Shown: positions 6,418 through 12,669 of the stretch, piece by piece
Position numbering within the stretch: the stretch's first letter is position 1
How the letters are laid out: every line of letters begins with the position of its first letter
From: Roseovarius sp. UBA6167
GTDB lineage: Bacteria > Pseudomonadota > Alphaproteobacteria > Rhodobacterales > Rhodobacteraceae
Direction of reading: 5' to 3'
Assembly (NCBI GenBank): GCA_002428225.1
Contig: DIUD01000067.1
Coordinates: forward strand, 1-15,674
Length of the DNA: 15,674 nucleotides
Translations under genes and position numbers: made by a program
The notes under the pieces: model-generated
What the model was told of the DNA's origin: nothing
The model's database searches: none
Seen by the model: only the letters and a program-made list of their open reading frames with translations

Positions 6418-6440
6418 GCCGCCCAGTCTGGCCGGGCGGC
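6418..6440 (-). terminator. Probable terminator after the HU gene
   Basis: On the minus strand, a 7-bp stem GCCGCCC/GGGCGGC (arms 6434-6440 and 6418-6424, loop 9) begins 8 bases after the HU stop and is followed by TCGTTTCG. The T run is short, so termination may be partial, allowing some read-through to rpmC. Confidence 0.5.
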
Positions 6441-6448
6441 GCGGGGTC

Positions 6449-6736
6449 TCAGCCGTTGACGCTGTCCTTGAGCGCCTTGGCCACGGTCACTTTCACCTGG
6501 CGATCGGCGGGCTTCTTCATCTGCTCGCCGGTGGCCGGGTTGCGCACCATGCGCTCGGGGCGTTCGCGACAGTAGAACTTGCCCACGCCCGGAAGCGTGA
6601 CCGCCCCGCCCGCCGCCACTTCGCGGGTGATGATCGCCACCACGGCATCGAGCGCGCCGCCTGCGGATTTCTTGTCGCTGCCCATTTCCTCGGCCAACGC
6701 GGCCACAAGCTGGGTCTTGGTCATCGGTTTCGCCAT
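6449..6736 (-). CDS. HU family nucleoid DNA-binding protein
   Basis: This 95-residue homologue of HU/IHF has an N-terminal helical dimerisation body, starting MAKPMTKTQLVAALAEE, and the beta-sheet motif TLPGVGKFYC. The DNA-binding arm RERPERMVRNPATGEQMKKPADRQVKV contains the R-NP-TG tip that intercalates in DNA, and the last helix is AKALKDSVNG. It bends and compacts DNA as a dimer. GGGAGA (plus positions 6744-6749) lies 7 bases before the ATG and supports this start; M5 is a weaker alternative. It has its own likely promoter and terminator. The HU-alpha, HU-beta or IHF-like subtype cannot be assigned from sequence here; the lack of a specific IHF signature favours HU. Confidence 0.95.
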   Translation of the reverse strand: MAKPMTKTQLVAALAEEMGSDKKSAGGALDAVVAIITREVAAGGAVTLPGVGKFYCRERPERMVRNPATGEQMKKPADRQVKVTVAKALKDSVNG

Positions 6737-6786
6737 TTTCAGGTCTCCCTTGTATCACTGCCCGTAACTGGGGCCTCGCGGCGTGA

Positions 6787-6815
6787 ATTAAACGTCATGA
6801 TGTGGTCAAACACAA
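6787..6815 (-). promoter_or_regulatory. Candidate promoter for the HU gene
   Basis: On the minus strand, TTGTGT (6815-6810) and TTTAAT (6792-6787) are 17 bases apart. The -10 matches five of six consensus positions, and the -35 only the leading TTG. It would give a leader of about 44 nt ahead of the HU start. An alternative TTGACC lies too close to the -10 to be used with it. Confidence 0.38.
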
Positions 6816-7177
6816 CGTCTGGTGGGCAAAAGCAAGAGCTTTCAATGGATTTCGTGCGGTTTTTTTGCCCTGCGGGTCGTCCCCTGCTGCCCTGCCCCAC
6901 CGAATTAGCGCCCGGACATCGATTCTCGTGCCGCATCTTGCGCTTGCGGCAGGCGTGCGGTTCTCGATCCGCGCGCGCGATTCCCCCCCCTGGCGGAAAT
7001 TGGCAAATCAGGCATTCGGATCAACCGTTACCCGGTTCGGGCGCAAGACAGCGGTGATGCCTCTCCGGTCGCGCTGCGCGCTTGCGACAAGCGCGCGCCT
7101 TTCCGGTGCAGCCGGGCGTTTTGAACCAGCTCTCGCCGTCCCGTGCGGATTTTTGTGCCGGTCACGCGATTTTCCTC
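6816..7177. other. Gene-free stretch with several hairpins
   Basis: No convincing protein is encoded between the HU promoter and the tRNA promoter: the open frames lack recognisable motifs and good ribosome binding sites. It holds GGGCAAAA/TTTTGCCC arms (6824-6831 and 6863-6870) ending in a run of seven T (6860-6866), TGCCGCA/TGCGGCA (6929-6935 and 6945-6951), a run of eight C (6983-6990), and a perfect 9-bp stem GCGCGCTTG/CAAGCGCGC with a 3-base loop (7076-7096) followed by GCCTTTCC. These could belong to an unannotated small RNA or be intergenic debris; I cannot decide. Confidence 0.4.
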
Positions 7178-7206
7178 TTGCGGCGTGACGTGAGGCTTTG
7201 TATCTC
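7178..7206 (+). promoter_or_regulatory. Predicted promoter of tRNA-Gly
   Basis: TTGCGG (7178-7183) and TATCTC (7201-7206) are separated by 17 bases, placing the start of transcription a few bases before the mature tRNA at 7224. A perfect 7-bp inverted repeat, GTCACGC (7161-7167) and GCGTGAC (7183-7189), straddles the -35 element. Confidence 0.48.
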
Positions 7207-7223
7207 GACGATCACCCAAGGAC

Positions 7224-7298
7224 GCGGGCGTAGCTCAGGGGTAGAGCATTACCTTGCCAAGGTAAGGGTCGTGAGTTCGAATCTCATCGCCCGCTCCA
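7224..7298 (+). tRNA. tRNA-Gly (anticodon GCC), CCA encoded
   Basis: A complete cloverleaf can be drawn. The acceptor stem is GCGGGCG/CGCCCGC, the D arm GCTC..GAGC, the anticodon stem TTACC/GGTAA with loop TTGCCAA (anticodon GCC at 7256-7258), and the T arm GTGAG-TTCGAAT-CTCAT. The discriminator T is followed by an encoded CCA at 7296-7298. It decodes GGC and GGU glycine codons. A T-rich TTTTATAT follows, which may aid termination or 3' processing. It stands alone, not in a tRNA cluster. Confidence 0.98.
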
Positions 7299-7358
7299 TT
7301 TTATATCTCAAGGACCGTTCTGCCTGGTCAAGACAGTGACTTCTGGTGATGGCCATTA

Positions 7359-7384
7359 GGCGGATCATGGACTGGCGGATCATG
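7359..7384 (+). repeat. Short direct repeat, GGCGGATCATG twice
   Basis: The 11-base word occurs at 7359-7369 and 7374-7384, a 15-base period, in the gap between tRNA-Gly and the EamA transporter gene. It might be a paired regulator site or a simple local duplication. No regulator is recognisable nearby. Confidence 0.35.
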
Positions 7385-7408
7385 AACCTTGGCGCCGGGG
7401 CGGCCCGG

Positions 7409-7460
7409 TTTCTTTTTCTTTCTCTCTTTACATTCCTCTCTCCCTTTTGTCATCTTTCCC
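7409..7460 (+). promoter_or_regulatory. Polypyrimidine leader before the EamA transporter gene
   Basis: Of 52 bases directly upstream of the ATG, 48 are pyrimidines. There is no Shine-Dalgarno sequence. Translation would have to start without one, perhaps helped by ribosomal protein S1, which binds pyrimidine-rich mRNA. That use is inference. Confidence 0.4.
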
Positions 7461-7461
7461 G

Positions 7462-8427
7462 ATGACCGCAATTGTTCACCGCGCAAACCTGACCGGCGCC
7501 GCCTATGCTCTGGCGGCGGTCATGTGCTTTTCAATCAACGATGCGAGCATCAAGTTCCTCTCGGACAGCTATGCGCTGCATCAGGTGACGTTCATTCGCT
7601 CGCTGCTCGCGCTGACGCTTTTTTGTGTGCTCTTCATGCCATTTTCCGGCGGACTCAGGGTGCTGCGGACGCGCCGCCCGGTGGTGCACCTGGCGCGCGG
7701 TCTGTGCATTGTCTCGGCAAACGTTTTCATGTTCATGGGAATGGCCGCGCTACCGATTGCCGATGCTGTCGCCATCTTCTTCGTCGCGCCCCTCATCATT
7801 ACCGTGTTTTCGGTGATCTTTCTCGGCGAGACCGTGGGCGCGCGGCGGTGGGGGAGCATCGCTGTCGGGTTCATCGGCGTTCTGCTGATCGTCAGGCCGG
7901 GCACGGCGGCGTTTCAGGTGGCGTCGCTCCTGCCGGTCACGGCGGCGGTTTTCTATGCCACGCTGCACGTCCTCACCCGCAGGATTGGCGGCACCGAGAG
8001 CGGGCCGACCATGGCCTTCTACATCCAGCTCACCTTTGTATTTGTCAGCGCGTTCGTCGGCCTCGGGCTGGGGGACGGGCGCCTTGGCGGGTCGGACCAT
8101 CCTTCGCTCGGCTTTCTGCTTCGGGCGTGGGACTGGCCGGCCACGCAGGATTACCCCATCCTGATCCTGCTCGGGTTCACTGGGCTTTTCGGGGGGTTCT
8201 TCATCAGCCAGGCATATCGTTTGTCCGAGGCCGCCTTTGCAGCGCCGTTCGAATATGCCGCCATACCCATGGCGATTTTCTGGGGCGCCACCGTCTTTGG
8301 CACATGGCCCGACGCAACCGCCTGGATCGGCATTGCGCTCATCGTCGGGTCGGGGCTCTATCTGCTCTGGCGCGAGACGATGCACGCCAAACCTCCGGCG
8401 ACCAAGGCCCCGAGATACCGCCGCTGA
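7462..8427 (+). CDS. DMT superfamily transporter, two EamA domains
   Basis: From the ATG at 7462 the protein has 321 residues and about ten membrane helices in two EamA repeats (roughly 8-135 and 150-300). The first repeat shows AAVMCFSINDASIKFLSD and the conserved PLIITVFSVIFLGETVGARRWGSIAVGFIGVLLIVRP end. The second ends FEYAAIPMAIFWGATVFGTWPDATAWIGIALIVGSGLYLLWRE. Family members are metabolite or amino-acid exporters of the inner membrane; the substrate is not predictable here. An in-frame TTG at 7447 would add five residues, and neither start has a Shine-Dalgarno. A polypyrimidine tract precedes it. crcB begins 96 bases downstream on the same strand, so co-transcription is possible. Confidence 0.88.
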   Translation: MTAIVHRANLTGAAYALAAVMCFSINDASIKFLSDSYALHQVTFIRSLLALTLFCVLFMPFSGGLRVLRTRRPVVHLARGLCIVSANVFMFMGMAALPIADAVAIFFVAPLIITVFSVIFLGETVGARRWGSIAVGFIGVLLIVRPGTAAFQVASLLPVTAAVFYATLHVLTRRIGGTESGPTMAFYIQLTFVFVSAFVGLGLGDGRLGGSDHPSLGFLLRAWDWPATQDYPILILLGFTGLFGGFFISQAYRLSEAAFAAPFEYAAIPMAIFWGATVFGTWPDATAWIGIALIVGSGLYLLWRETMHAKPPATKAPRYRR

Positions 8428-8523
8428 CAGCAGGCGCCGCCGGTGACACCTGCCATCGGTGCGCTCACCGAAGGCGGGGCTGGCCGCTTGACAAGCCCTC
8501 GCGCGCAAGCGATGGACCGCTCC

Positions 8524-8901
8524 ATGATATCGGGCTTTCTTCAGGTCGCCATCGGCGGCGCAATCGGCTCGTGCCTGCGCTACGGCATGGGGCTGGCATT
8601 GCTGCGTCTTGGTGGTCCCGGCTTTCCGCTCGGCGTGCTTGTGGTCAATGTGCTCGGCTCGTTTCTCATGGGCGCTTTTGCCGTGTTTTCGCTCGAGCGC
8701 GGGGGGGCGCATCTCAACCCGCTCATCATGGCCGGGCTTCTGGGCGGATTCACCACGTTTTCGGCCTTTTCGCTCGAGGCGGTGACGCTTGCCGAGCGCG
8801 GGGCGATAGGGCTGGCGGCGCTTTATGTAGGGCTGTCGGTCGGGCTTTCCATCGGGGCGCTGATCCTTGGCGCGGCACTGACACGGGGGGCCCTGGCATG
8901 A
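8524..8901 (+). CDS. crcB: Fluoride channel CrcB/Fluc
   Basis: This 125-residue, four-helix membrane protein forms dual-topology dimers that let fluoride leave the cell. It is recognised from GGAIGSCLRYG near the N-terminus, VNVLGSFLMG in helix 2, and GGFTTFSAFSLEAV, which carries the polar and phenylalanine residues of the fluoride path and central sodium site. The frame is open back to a GTG at 8443. Homologues start close to the first helix, so ATG 8524 is preferred, with ATG 8512 (four more residues) as the alternative; neither has a clear Shine-Dalgarno. Its stop overlaps the next start (ATGA, 8898-8901). No fluoride riboswitch core was recognised upstream. Confidence 0.92.
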   Translation: MISGFLQVAIGGAIGSCLRYGMGLALLRLGGPGFPLGVLVVNVLGSFLMGAFAVFSLERGGAHLNPLIMAGLLGGFTTFSAFSLEAVTLAERGAIGLAALYVGLSVGLSIGALILGAALTRGALA

Positions 8902-9941
8902 GCGGCGTTCAGATTATCCGAGTGGCAGAGGGCGACGGCGATCAGCGGCTTGACCGCTGGCTGCGACGGATGTTTCCCCATGTTGCACAGGCGCGCATCG
9001 AGAAGATGTGCCGCAAGGGCGAATTGCGCGTCGATGGCGCGCGCGTCAAGGCGAGCACGCGCATCGAGGCGGGGCAAGAGGTGCGCATCCCGCCCCTGCC
9101 CGTTCCGGGATCGCCCCCGACGGTGCAGCGCACCAGCGTTTCCGCGGCCGATGCCGCGATGATCCGGTCCTGCGTGATCTTTCGCGATGACCATATCATT
9201 GCGCTGAACAAGCCCCCCGGCCTGCCGGTGCAGGGCGGCAGCGGGCAGGCGCGGCATGTGGACGGGTTGTCGGAGGCGCTGCGCTTCGGGCTGGAGGAGA
9301 GGCCGCGCCTTGTCCACCGGCTCGACAAGGACACCTCCGGCGTTCTGCTTCTGGCGCGCACGCGCGAGGCGGCCAAGGGTCTCACGGCGGCGTTCCGGCA
9401 TCGCGCCACGCGCAAGATCTACTGGGCCGCCGTCGGTGGCGTGCCAAGCCCGCGCATGGGCACGGTGCGCTACGGCCTCGTCAAGGCACCGGGGCACGGG
9501 GCCAGGGGCGAGGGCGAAAAGATGATTTGCGTGCATCCCGGCAAGGTCACCGACACGCCCGGCGCAAAGGCCGCGACCACCGATTACGCGGTGATCGAGG
9601 CGGCGGGCGGACGCACCGCCTGGGTGGCGCTGGTGCCGGTGACGGGGCGCACGCACCAGCTTCGGGCGCATATGGCCGAGATCGGGCATCCCGTTATCGG
9701 GGATGGAAAATATGGCGGCTCGGGACAGGAAAACCTTGGCGATGGCTGGGGCGCGCAACTGGGCGGCGATGTCAGCCGCAAGCTGCATCTGCACGCGCGT
9801 TCGCTGAAGATCGAGCATCCCGTGACCCGCGCGATCCTGAGCCTCACCGCGCCCATGCCCGAGCATATGCGCCGGACCTGGGACCTGTTTCAATGGCGCG
9901 ACGGGGACGCACCGGAGGATCCGTTCGAGGACATGGCATGA
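8898..9941 (+). CDS. RluA-family 23S rRNA pseudouridine synthase (RluC-like)
   Basis: This 347-residue enzyme converts uridine to pseudouridine in rRNA. An S4 RNA-binding domain comes first (about 16-64: RLDRWLRRMFPHV..IEKMCRKGELRVDGARVKAS). The catalytic domain follows, with LNKPPGLPVQGG, then HRLDKDTSG with the catalytic aspartate D143, and the late motif GRTHQLRAHMAEIGHPVIGDGKYGG. The presence of an S4 domain and the motif set suggest RluC, which in E. coli modifies positions 955, 2504 and 2580; RluD is the other possibility. The start is the ATG overlapping the crcB stop, and the stop overlaps the next gene's ATG, so translation is probably coupled on both sides. Confidence 0.9.
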   Translation: MSGVQIIRVAEGDGDQRLDRWLRRMFPHVAQARIEKMCRKGELRVDGARVKASTRIEAGQEVRIPPLPVPGSPPTVQRTSVSAADAAMIRSCVIFRDDHIIALNKPPGLPVQGGSGQARHVDGLSEALRFGLEERPRLVHRLDKDTSGVLLLARTREAAKGLTAAFRHRATRKIYWAAVGGVPSPRMGTVRYGLVKAPGHGARGEGEKMICVHPGKVTDTPGAKAATTDYAVIEAAGGRTAWVALVPVTGRTHQLRAHMAEIGHPVIGDGKYGGSGQENLGDGWGAQLGGDVSRKLHLHARSLKIEHPVTRAILSLTAPMPEHMRRTWDLFQWRDGDAPEDPFEDMA

Positions 9942-10621
9942 GCCGCCCCTTGCGCCTTGTGATCTTTGACGTGGATGGCACATTGGTGGACAGCCAGGGC
10001 GACATCCTTGCCGCGATGCGTGCGGGCTTTGCCGGGGTCGGGGAACAAGCCCCCGAGAGGGCGGCGATTCTCGGGATCGTCGGGCTGTCGCTCGACGTGG
10101 CGGTGGCGTGGCTGGCGCCGCATTTGCCCGCGGACGCGCGGGCGCGGATCGTCGCAGGCTACAAGGCCGCCTATATGGGCCTGCGCGCCAAAACCGGCGT
10201 GGAACGGTCCTCGCCGCTCTATCCGCACGCGCGCGCGACGCTGGAGACGCTGCACCGCGTGCCCGAGACCCTGCTGGGCGTGGCCACCGGAAAATCGGCG
10301 CGGGGGCTGGACAAGCTGTTGGACGGGCACGGTCTGCGGTCGTATTTTGTCACCCGGCAAGTGGCCGATCACCACCCGTCGAAACCGCATCCCTCGATGA
10401 TCCGCGCCGCACTGGCCGAAACCGGGGTTGCACCGGAAAACGCAGTGATGGTTGGCGATACGAGCTTTGACATGGAGATGGCGCAGGCCGCCGGTATTAC
10501 CGGCATCGGCGTGAGCTGGGGCTATCACCGGCCCGAGGTCCTGACGGCGGCGGCGCGGATCGTGGAGGATTTCCAGGATCTGGCCGGGGTGCTGGAGGAG
10601 ATCTGGAGCAGGGCAGGATGA
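9938..10621 (+). CDS. HAD-superfamily hydrolase (phosphoglycolate-phosphatase-like)
   Basis: The 227 residues carry all four HAD motifs: FDVDGTLVDS with nucleophile D11 and D13, a motif II threonine at T117 (GVATGKS), the motif III lysine K149 (HHPSKPHP), and GDTSFD with D174 and D178 for magnesium. A cap domain lies between motifs I and II (subfamily IA). It resembles the Gph/PGMB-type phosphatases. The substrate is unknown, and phosphoglycolate is one possibility only. It overlaps rluC-like upstream and the ATP12 gene downstream by four bases each (ATGA), implying coupled translation. Nothing in the neighbours clearly hints at the substrate. Confidence 0.88.
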   Translation: MSRPLRLVIFDVDGTLVDSQGDILAAMRAGFAGVGEQAPERAAILGIVGLSLDVAVAWLAPHLPADARARIVAGYKAAYMGLRAKTGVERSSPLYPHARATLETLHRVPETLLGVATGKSARGLDKLLDGHGLRSYFVTRQVADHHPSKPHPSMIRAALAETGVAPENAVMVGDTSFDMEMAQAAGITGIGVSWGYHRPEVLTAAARIVEDFQDLAGVLEEIWSRAG

Positions 10622-11391
10622 GCGTTTGGGCGGCAAGACGGTTCTGGAAAGAGGCGCGCGTGGTCGAGGGCGCAGGCGGGCATGGTGTGCACCTGGACGA
10701 GAAAAGCGTGCGCACCCCCGCCAAGGCGGAACTGGTCGTGCCGACCCGCCAGCTTGCCGAGGCGATCGCCGCCGAATGGGACGCGCAGGCGGGCGTGATC
10801 CAACCCGCCACCATGCCGCTGACCCGGGCCGCGAATGTCACCATCGACCGGGTGGGACAGCAGCGCGACGCAGTGGCTGCGATGCTGGCGGAATATGGCG
10901 GCAGCGACCTCCTGTGCTATCGCGCCGACGCCCCCGAGGGGCTGGCCGCATGGCAGGCACAAGCGTGGGATCCGCTGCTGGAATGGGCCGAATCGGTCTT
11001 TTCCGTTCGCTTGAAGATCACGCGTGGGGTGATGCCGGTCAAACAGGACCCCGCAACGCTCAACCGGCTGCATGATGCGACAAGACTGCTCGATAATTGG
11101 GCATTGACCGCGTTTCACGATCTCGTGAGCCTGAGCGGCTCGCTCATCATCGGGTTTGCCGCGCTCCGCAAGATCGCCCCGGCAGAGACGCTCTGGCAGG
11201 CCTCGCGGATCGACGAAACATGGCAGCAAGAGCAATGGGGACAGGACGAAGAGGCGCAAGCGGCGGCGGAACGGAAACGATGTGACTTTCTCGACGCCAT
11301 GCGCTTTCACGATCTTTCGCGTGGACGGGATGTGCAGGCGCAAGCCTGTCAAAACAGGCCCCCGCACCCGATTTCCTCAACAAAGACTTGA
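10618..11391 (+). CDS. ATP12-family F1-ATPase assembly chaperone
   Basis: These 257 residues match the ATP12 family, chaperones that bind the F1 alpha subunit before it joins beta, first known from mitochondria and shared with alphaproteobacteria. Visible family marks are the RFWKEARVVEG start, HGVHLDEKSVRTPAKAELVVPT, AIAAEWDAQAGVIQPATMPLTR, EYGGSDLLCYRAD, WDPLLEWAE and the C-terminal RRID-like segment ending FLDAMRFHDLSRG. After that glycine an extra tail of about 20 residues continues to the stop; homologues I know of end near that glycine. A hairpin (GCCTGT/ACAGGC, 11344-11359) lies within the tail's codons. The start overlaps the HAD gene's stop. Role and fold are well supported, the tail is not. 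Confidence 0.9.
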   Translation: MSVWAARRFWKEARVVEGAGGHGVHLDEKSVRTPAKAELVVPTRQLAEAIAAEWDAQAGVIQPATMPLTRAANVTIDRVGQQRDAVAAMLAEYGGSDLLCYRADAPEGLAAWQAQAWDPLLEWAESVFSVRLKITRGVMPVKQDPATLNRLHDATRLLDNWALTAFHDLVSLSGSLIIGFAALRKIAPAETLWQASRIDETWQQEQWGQDEEAQAAAERKRCDFLDAMRFHDLSRGRDVQAQACQNRPPHPISSTKT

Positions 11392-11526
11392 CGTCTTGGG
11401 TTGAATCCACACAAACTTGCGGGCACCGAAACGGAAAAACCCCTGGACGGTTGGCAGTGTCGGCTGGCTCTAGCAATGGCCAACAAGACTGCCTTCCGAA
11501 AGTCGGACAATCAGGAAGAGGTAAAC
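11392..11526 (+). promoter_or_regulatory. Upstream region of the amino-acid transporter operon
   Basis: There is no gene here; the frame of the next gene is open through it but carries no conserved residues. AGGAAG near 11513 is a good Shine-Dalgarno for the ATG at 11527. A possible promoter is TTGACG (11388-11393) with ACAAAC 17 bases on, but the -10 is poor. No Ntr or sigma-54 site with correct spacing was found. Confidence 0.3.
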
Positions 11527-12546
11527 ATGAACAAAACCGTATTTTTGGGCGCACTGACTGTCGCCGGCCTTGCGGCCGGCGCTTCGGCAGCGGCCACGCT
11601 GGATGACGTCAAGGCCCGTGGCAAGCTCAACTGCGGCGTGAACACCGGCCTTGTCGGCTTTGCCGCGCCCGATGCCAACGGCGTCTGGGAAGGGTTCGAT
11701 GTGGTCGTGTGCCGCGCGGTCGCCGCCGCCGTTCTGGGCGATGCCAACGCCGTTGAATTCGTGCCGACCACCGCCAAGACCCGCTTTACCGCGCTCTCCT
11801 CGGGCGAGGTTGACCTTCTGTCGCGCAACACCACCTGGACCTTCTCGCGCGATACCGACCTCAAGTTCGATTTCGTCGGCGTCAACTACTATGACGGTCA
11901 GGGCTTTCTTGTTCCCAAGGCGCTGGGCGTAAGCTCGGCCAAGGAACTTGACGGCGCGACGGTCTGCATCCAGACCGGCACCACCACCGAGCTGAACCTC
12001 GCGGATTTCTTCCGCTCCAACAACATCAGCTATGAGCCGGTGCCGATCGAGACCAACGCCGAGGGCCAGCAGCAGTATCTGGCTGGTGCCTGTGACGCCT
12101 ACACGACCGACGCGTCGGGCCTCGCCTCGACCCGCGCCGCGTTCGAGAATCCCGGCGATCATGTGATCCTGCCGGAAATCATCTCGAAAGAGCCGCTCGG
12201 CCCGCTTGTGCGCCATGGCGACAACGACTGGGGTGACATCGTGCGCTGGACGCTCAACGCGCTCATCACCGCCGAAGAGCTTGGCATCACCAGCGCGAAT
12301 GTGGCCGAACTGGCCTCGGCGCGGGGCAGCAACCCGGAGATCAACCGTCTGCTCGGCACCGAGGGTGACCTTGGCGCGATGATCGGTCTCGACAACGAGT
12401 GGGCCAGGCGCGCGATTGCCGCTGTTGGCAACTATGGCGAGGTGTTCGAGAAGAACATCGGCGAAAAGACCCCGATCGGCCTGTCGCGCGGCCTCAACGC
12501 GCAATGGACGAATGGCGGCCTGCTCTACGCACCGCCGTTCCGCTAA
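11527..12546 (+). CDS. aapJ: Periplasmic L-amino-acid binding protein (AapJ/BztA type)
   Basis: This is the family 3 solute-binding component of an ABC importer for general or acidic amino acids (Aap in Rhizobium, Bzt in Rhodobacter). The ATG at 11527, after AGGAAG, gives 339 residues with a Sec signal peptide. The signal is MNKTVFLGALTVAGLAAGASA, with likely cleavage after residue 21. The mature protein begins TLDDVKARGKLNCGVNTGL and shows GVWEGFDVVVCRAVAAAVLGD, TRFTALSSGEVDLLSRNTTWT and TNAEGQQQYLAGACDAYTTD, typical of AapJ. Cysteines in CGV, VVCRA, TVCIQ and GACDAY may form disulfides. The following gap holds a strong hairpin that may favour expression of this gene over the permeases. The substrate range is inferred from the family. 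Confidence 0.92.
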   Translation: MNKTVFLGALTVAGLAAGASAAATLDDVKARGKLNCGVNTGLVGFAAPDANGVWEGFDVVVCRAVAAAVLGDANAVEFVPTTAKTRFTALSSGEVDLLSRNTTWTFSRDTDLKFDFVGVNYYDGQGFLVPKALGVSSAKELDGATVCIQTGTTTELNLADFFRSNNISYEPVPIETNAEGQQQYLAGACDAYTTDASGLASTRAAFENPGDHVILPEIISKEPLGPLVRHGDNDWGDIVRWTLNALITAEELGITSANVAELASARGSNPEINRLLGTEGDLGAMIGLDNEWARRAIAAVGNYGEVFEKNIGEKTPIGLSRGLNAQWTNGGLLYAPPFR

Positions 12547-12562
12547 AACCTGATTGACAGGG

Positions 12563-12584
12563 GGGCGCGGGGAAACCCGCGCCC
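12563..12584 (+). terminator. Stem-loop between aapJ and aapQ (attenuator or 3' stabiliser)
   Basis: A perfect 9-bp GC stem GGGCGCGGG/CCCGCGCCC closes a GAAA tetraloop 16 bases after the aapJ stop and is followed by TTCTCG. The T run is weak, so it is likely to be a partial terminator or a barrier to exonucleases. It would raise the level of binding protein relative to the permease genes, as is common for periplasmic-binding-protein operons. Confidence 0.6.
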
Positions 12585-12669
12585 TTCTCGACTGTGACGA
12601 ACGACAAGCGTCCCCGCGTGCCACCGCGCGCGAAAAATAAGCGGGGGCGACCAACGGGGAATTTTTCAG

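Noticed and set aside
6802..7188. A 128-codon plus-strand open frame in the gap between HU and tRNA-Gly
   Set aside because: No Shine-Dalgarno, no recognisable motif, and it runs through a C8 tract and strong hairpins; composition is like random intergenic sequence.
8380..8523. Fluoride riboswitch upstream of crcB
   Set aside because: Some pieces resemble it (an AAAC after a CGCC, and GGTGACACCT), but the conserved GGCGATG-type hairpin and the pseudoknot partner are not both present in order. The AAAC piece also lies inside the transporter's coding region.
7389..8897. A long open frame that runs through the EamA transporter and crcB and joins in frame with the pseudouridine synthase, giving 850 codons
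   Set aside because: Its first 500 codons lack any recognisable domain and lie out of frame with two well-recognised membrane proteins. It is an open shadow frame in GC-rich DNA; the real gene starts at 8898.
8823..9983. A 386-codon open frame antisense to the pseudouridine synthase gene
   Set aside because: No motifs and no ribosome binding site; the sense strand encodes a clear RluA-family enzyme with catalytic HRLDKDTSG.
11450..11468. Sigma-54 type site TTGGCAGTGTCGGCTGG upstream of aapJ
   Set aside because: The GG and GC elements are not 12 bases apart start to start, and the -12 half does not match TTGCA.
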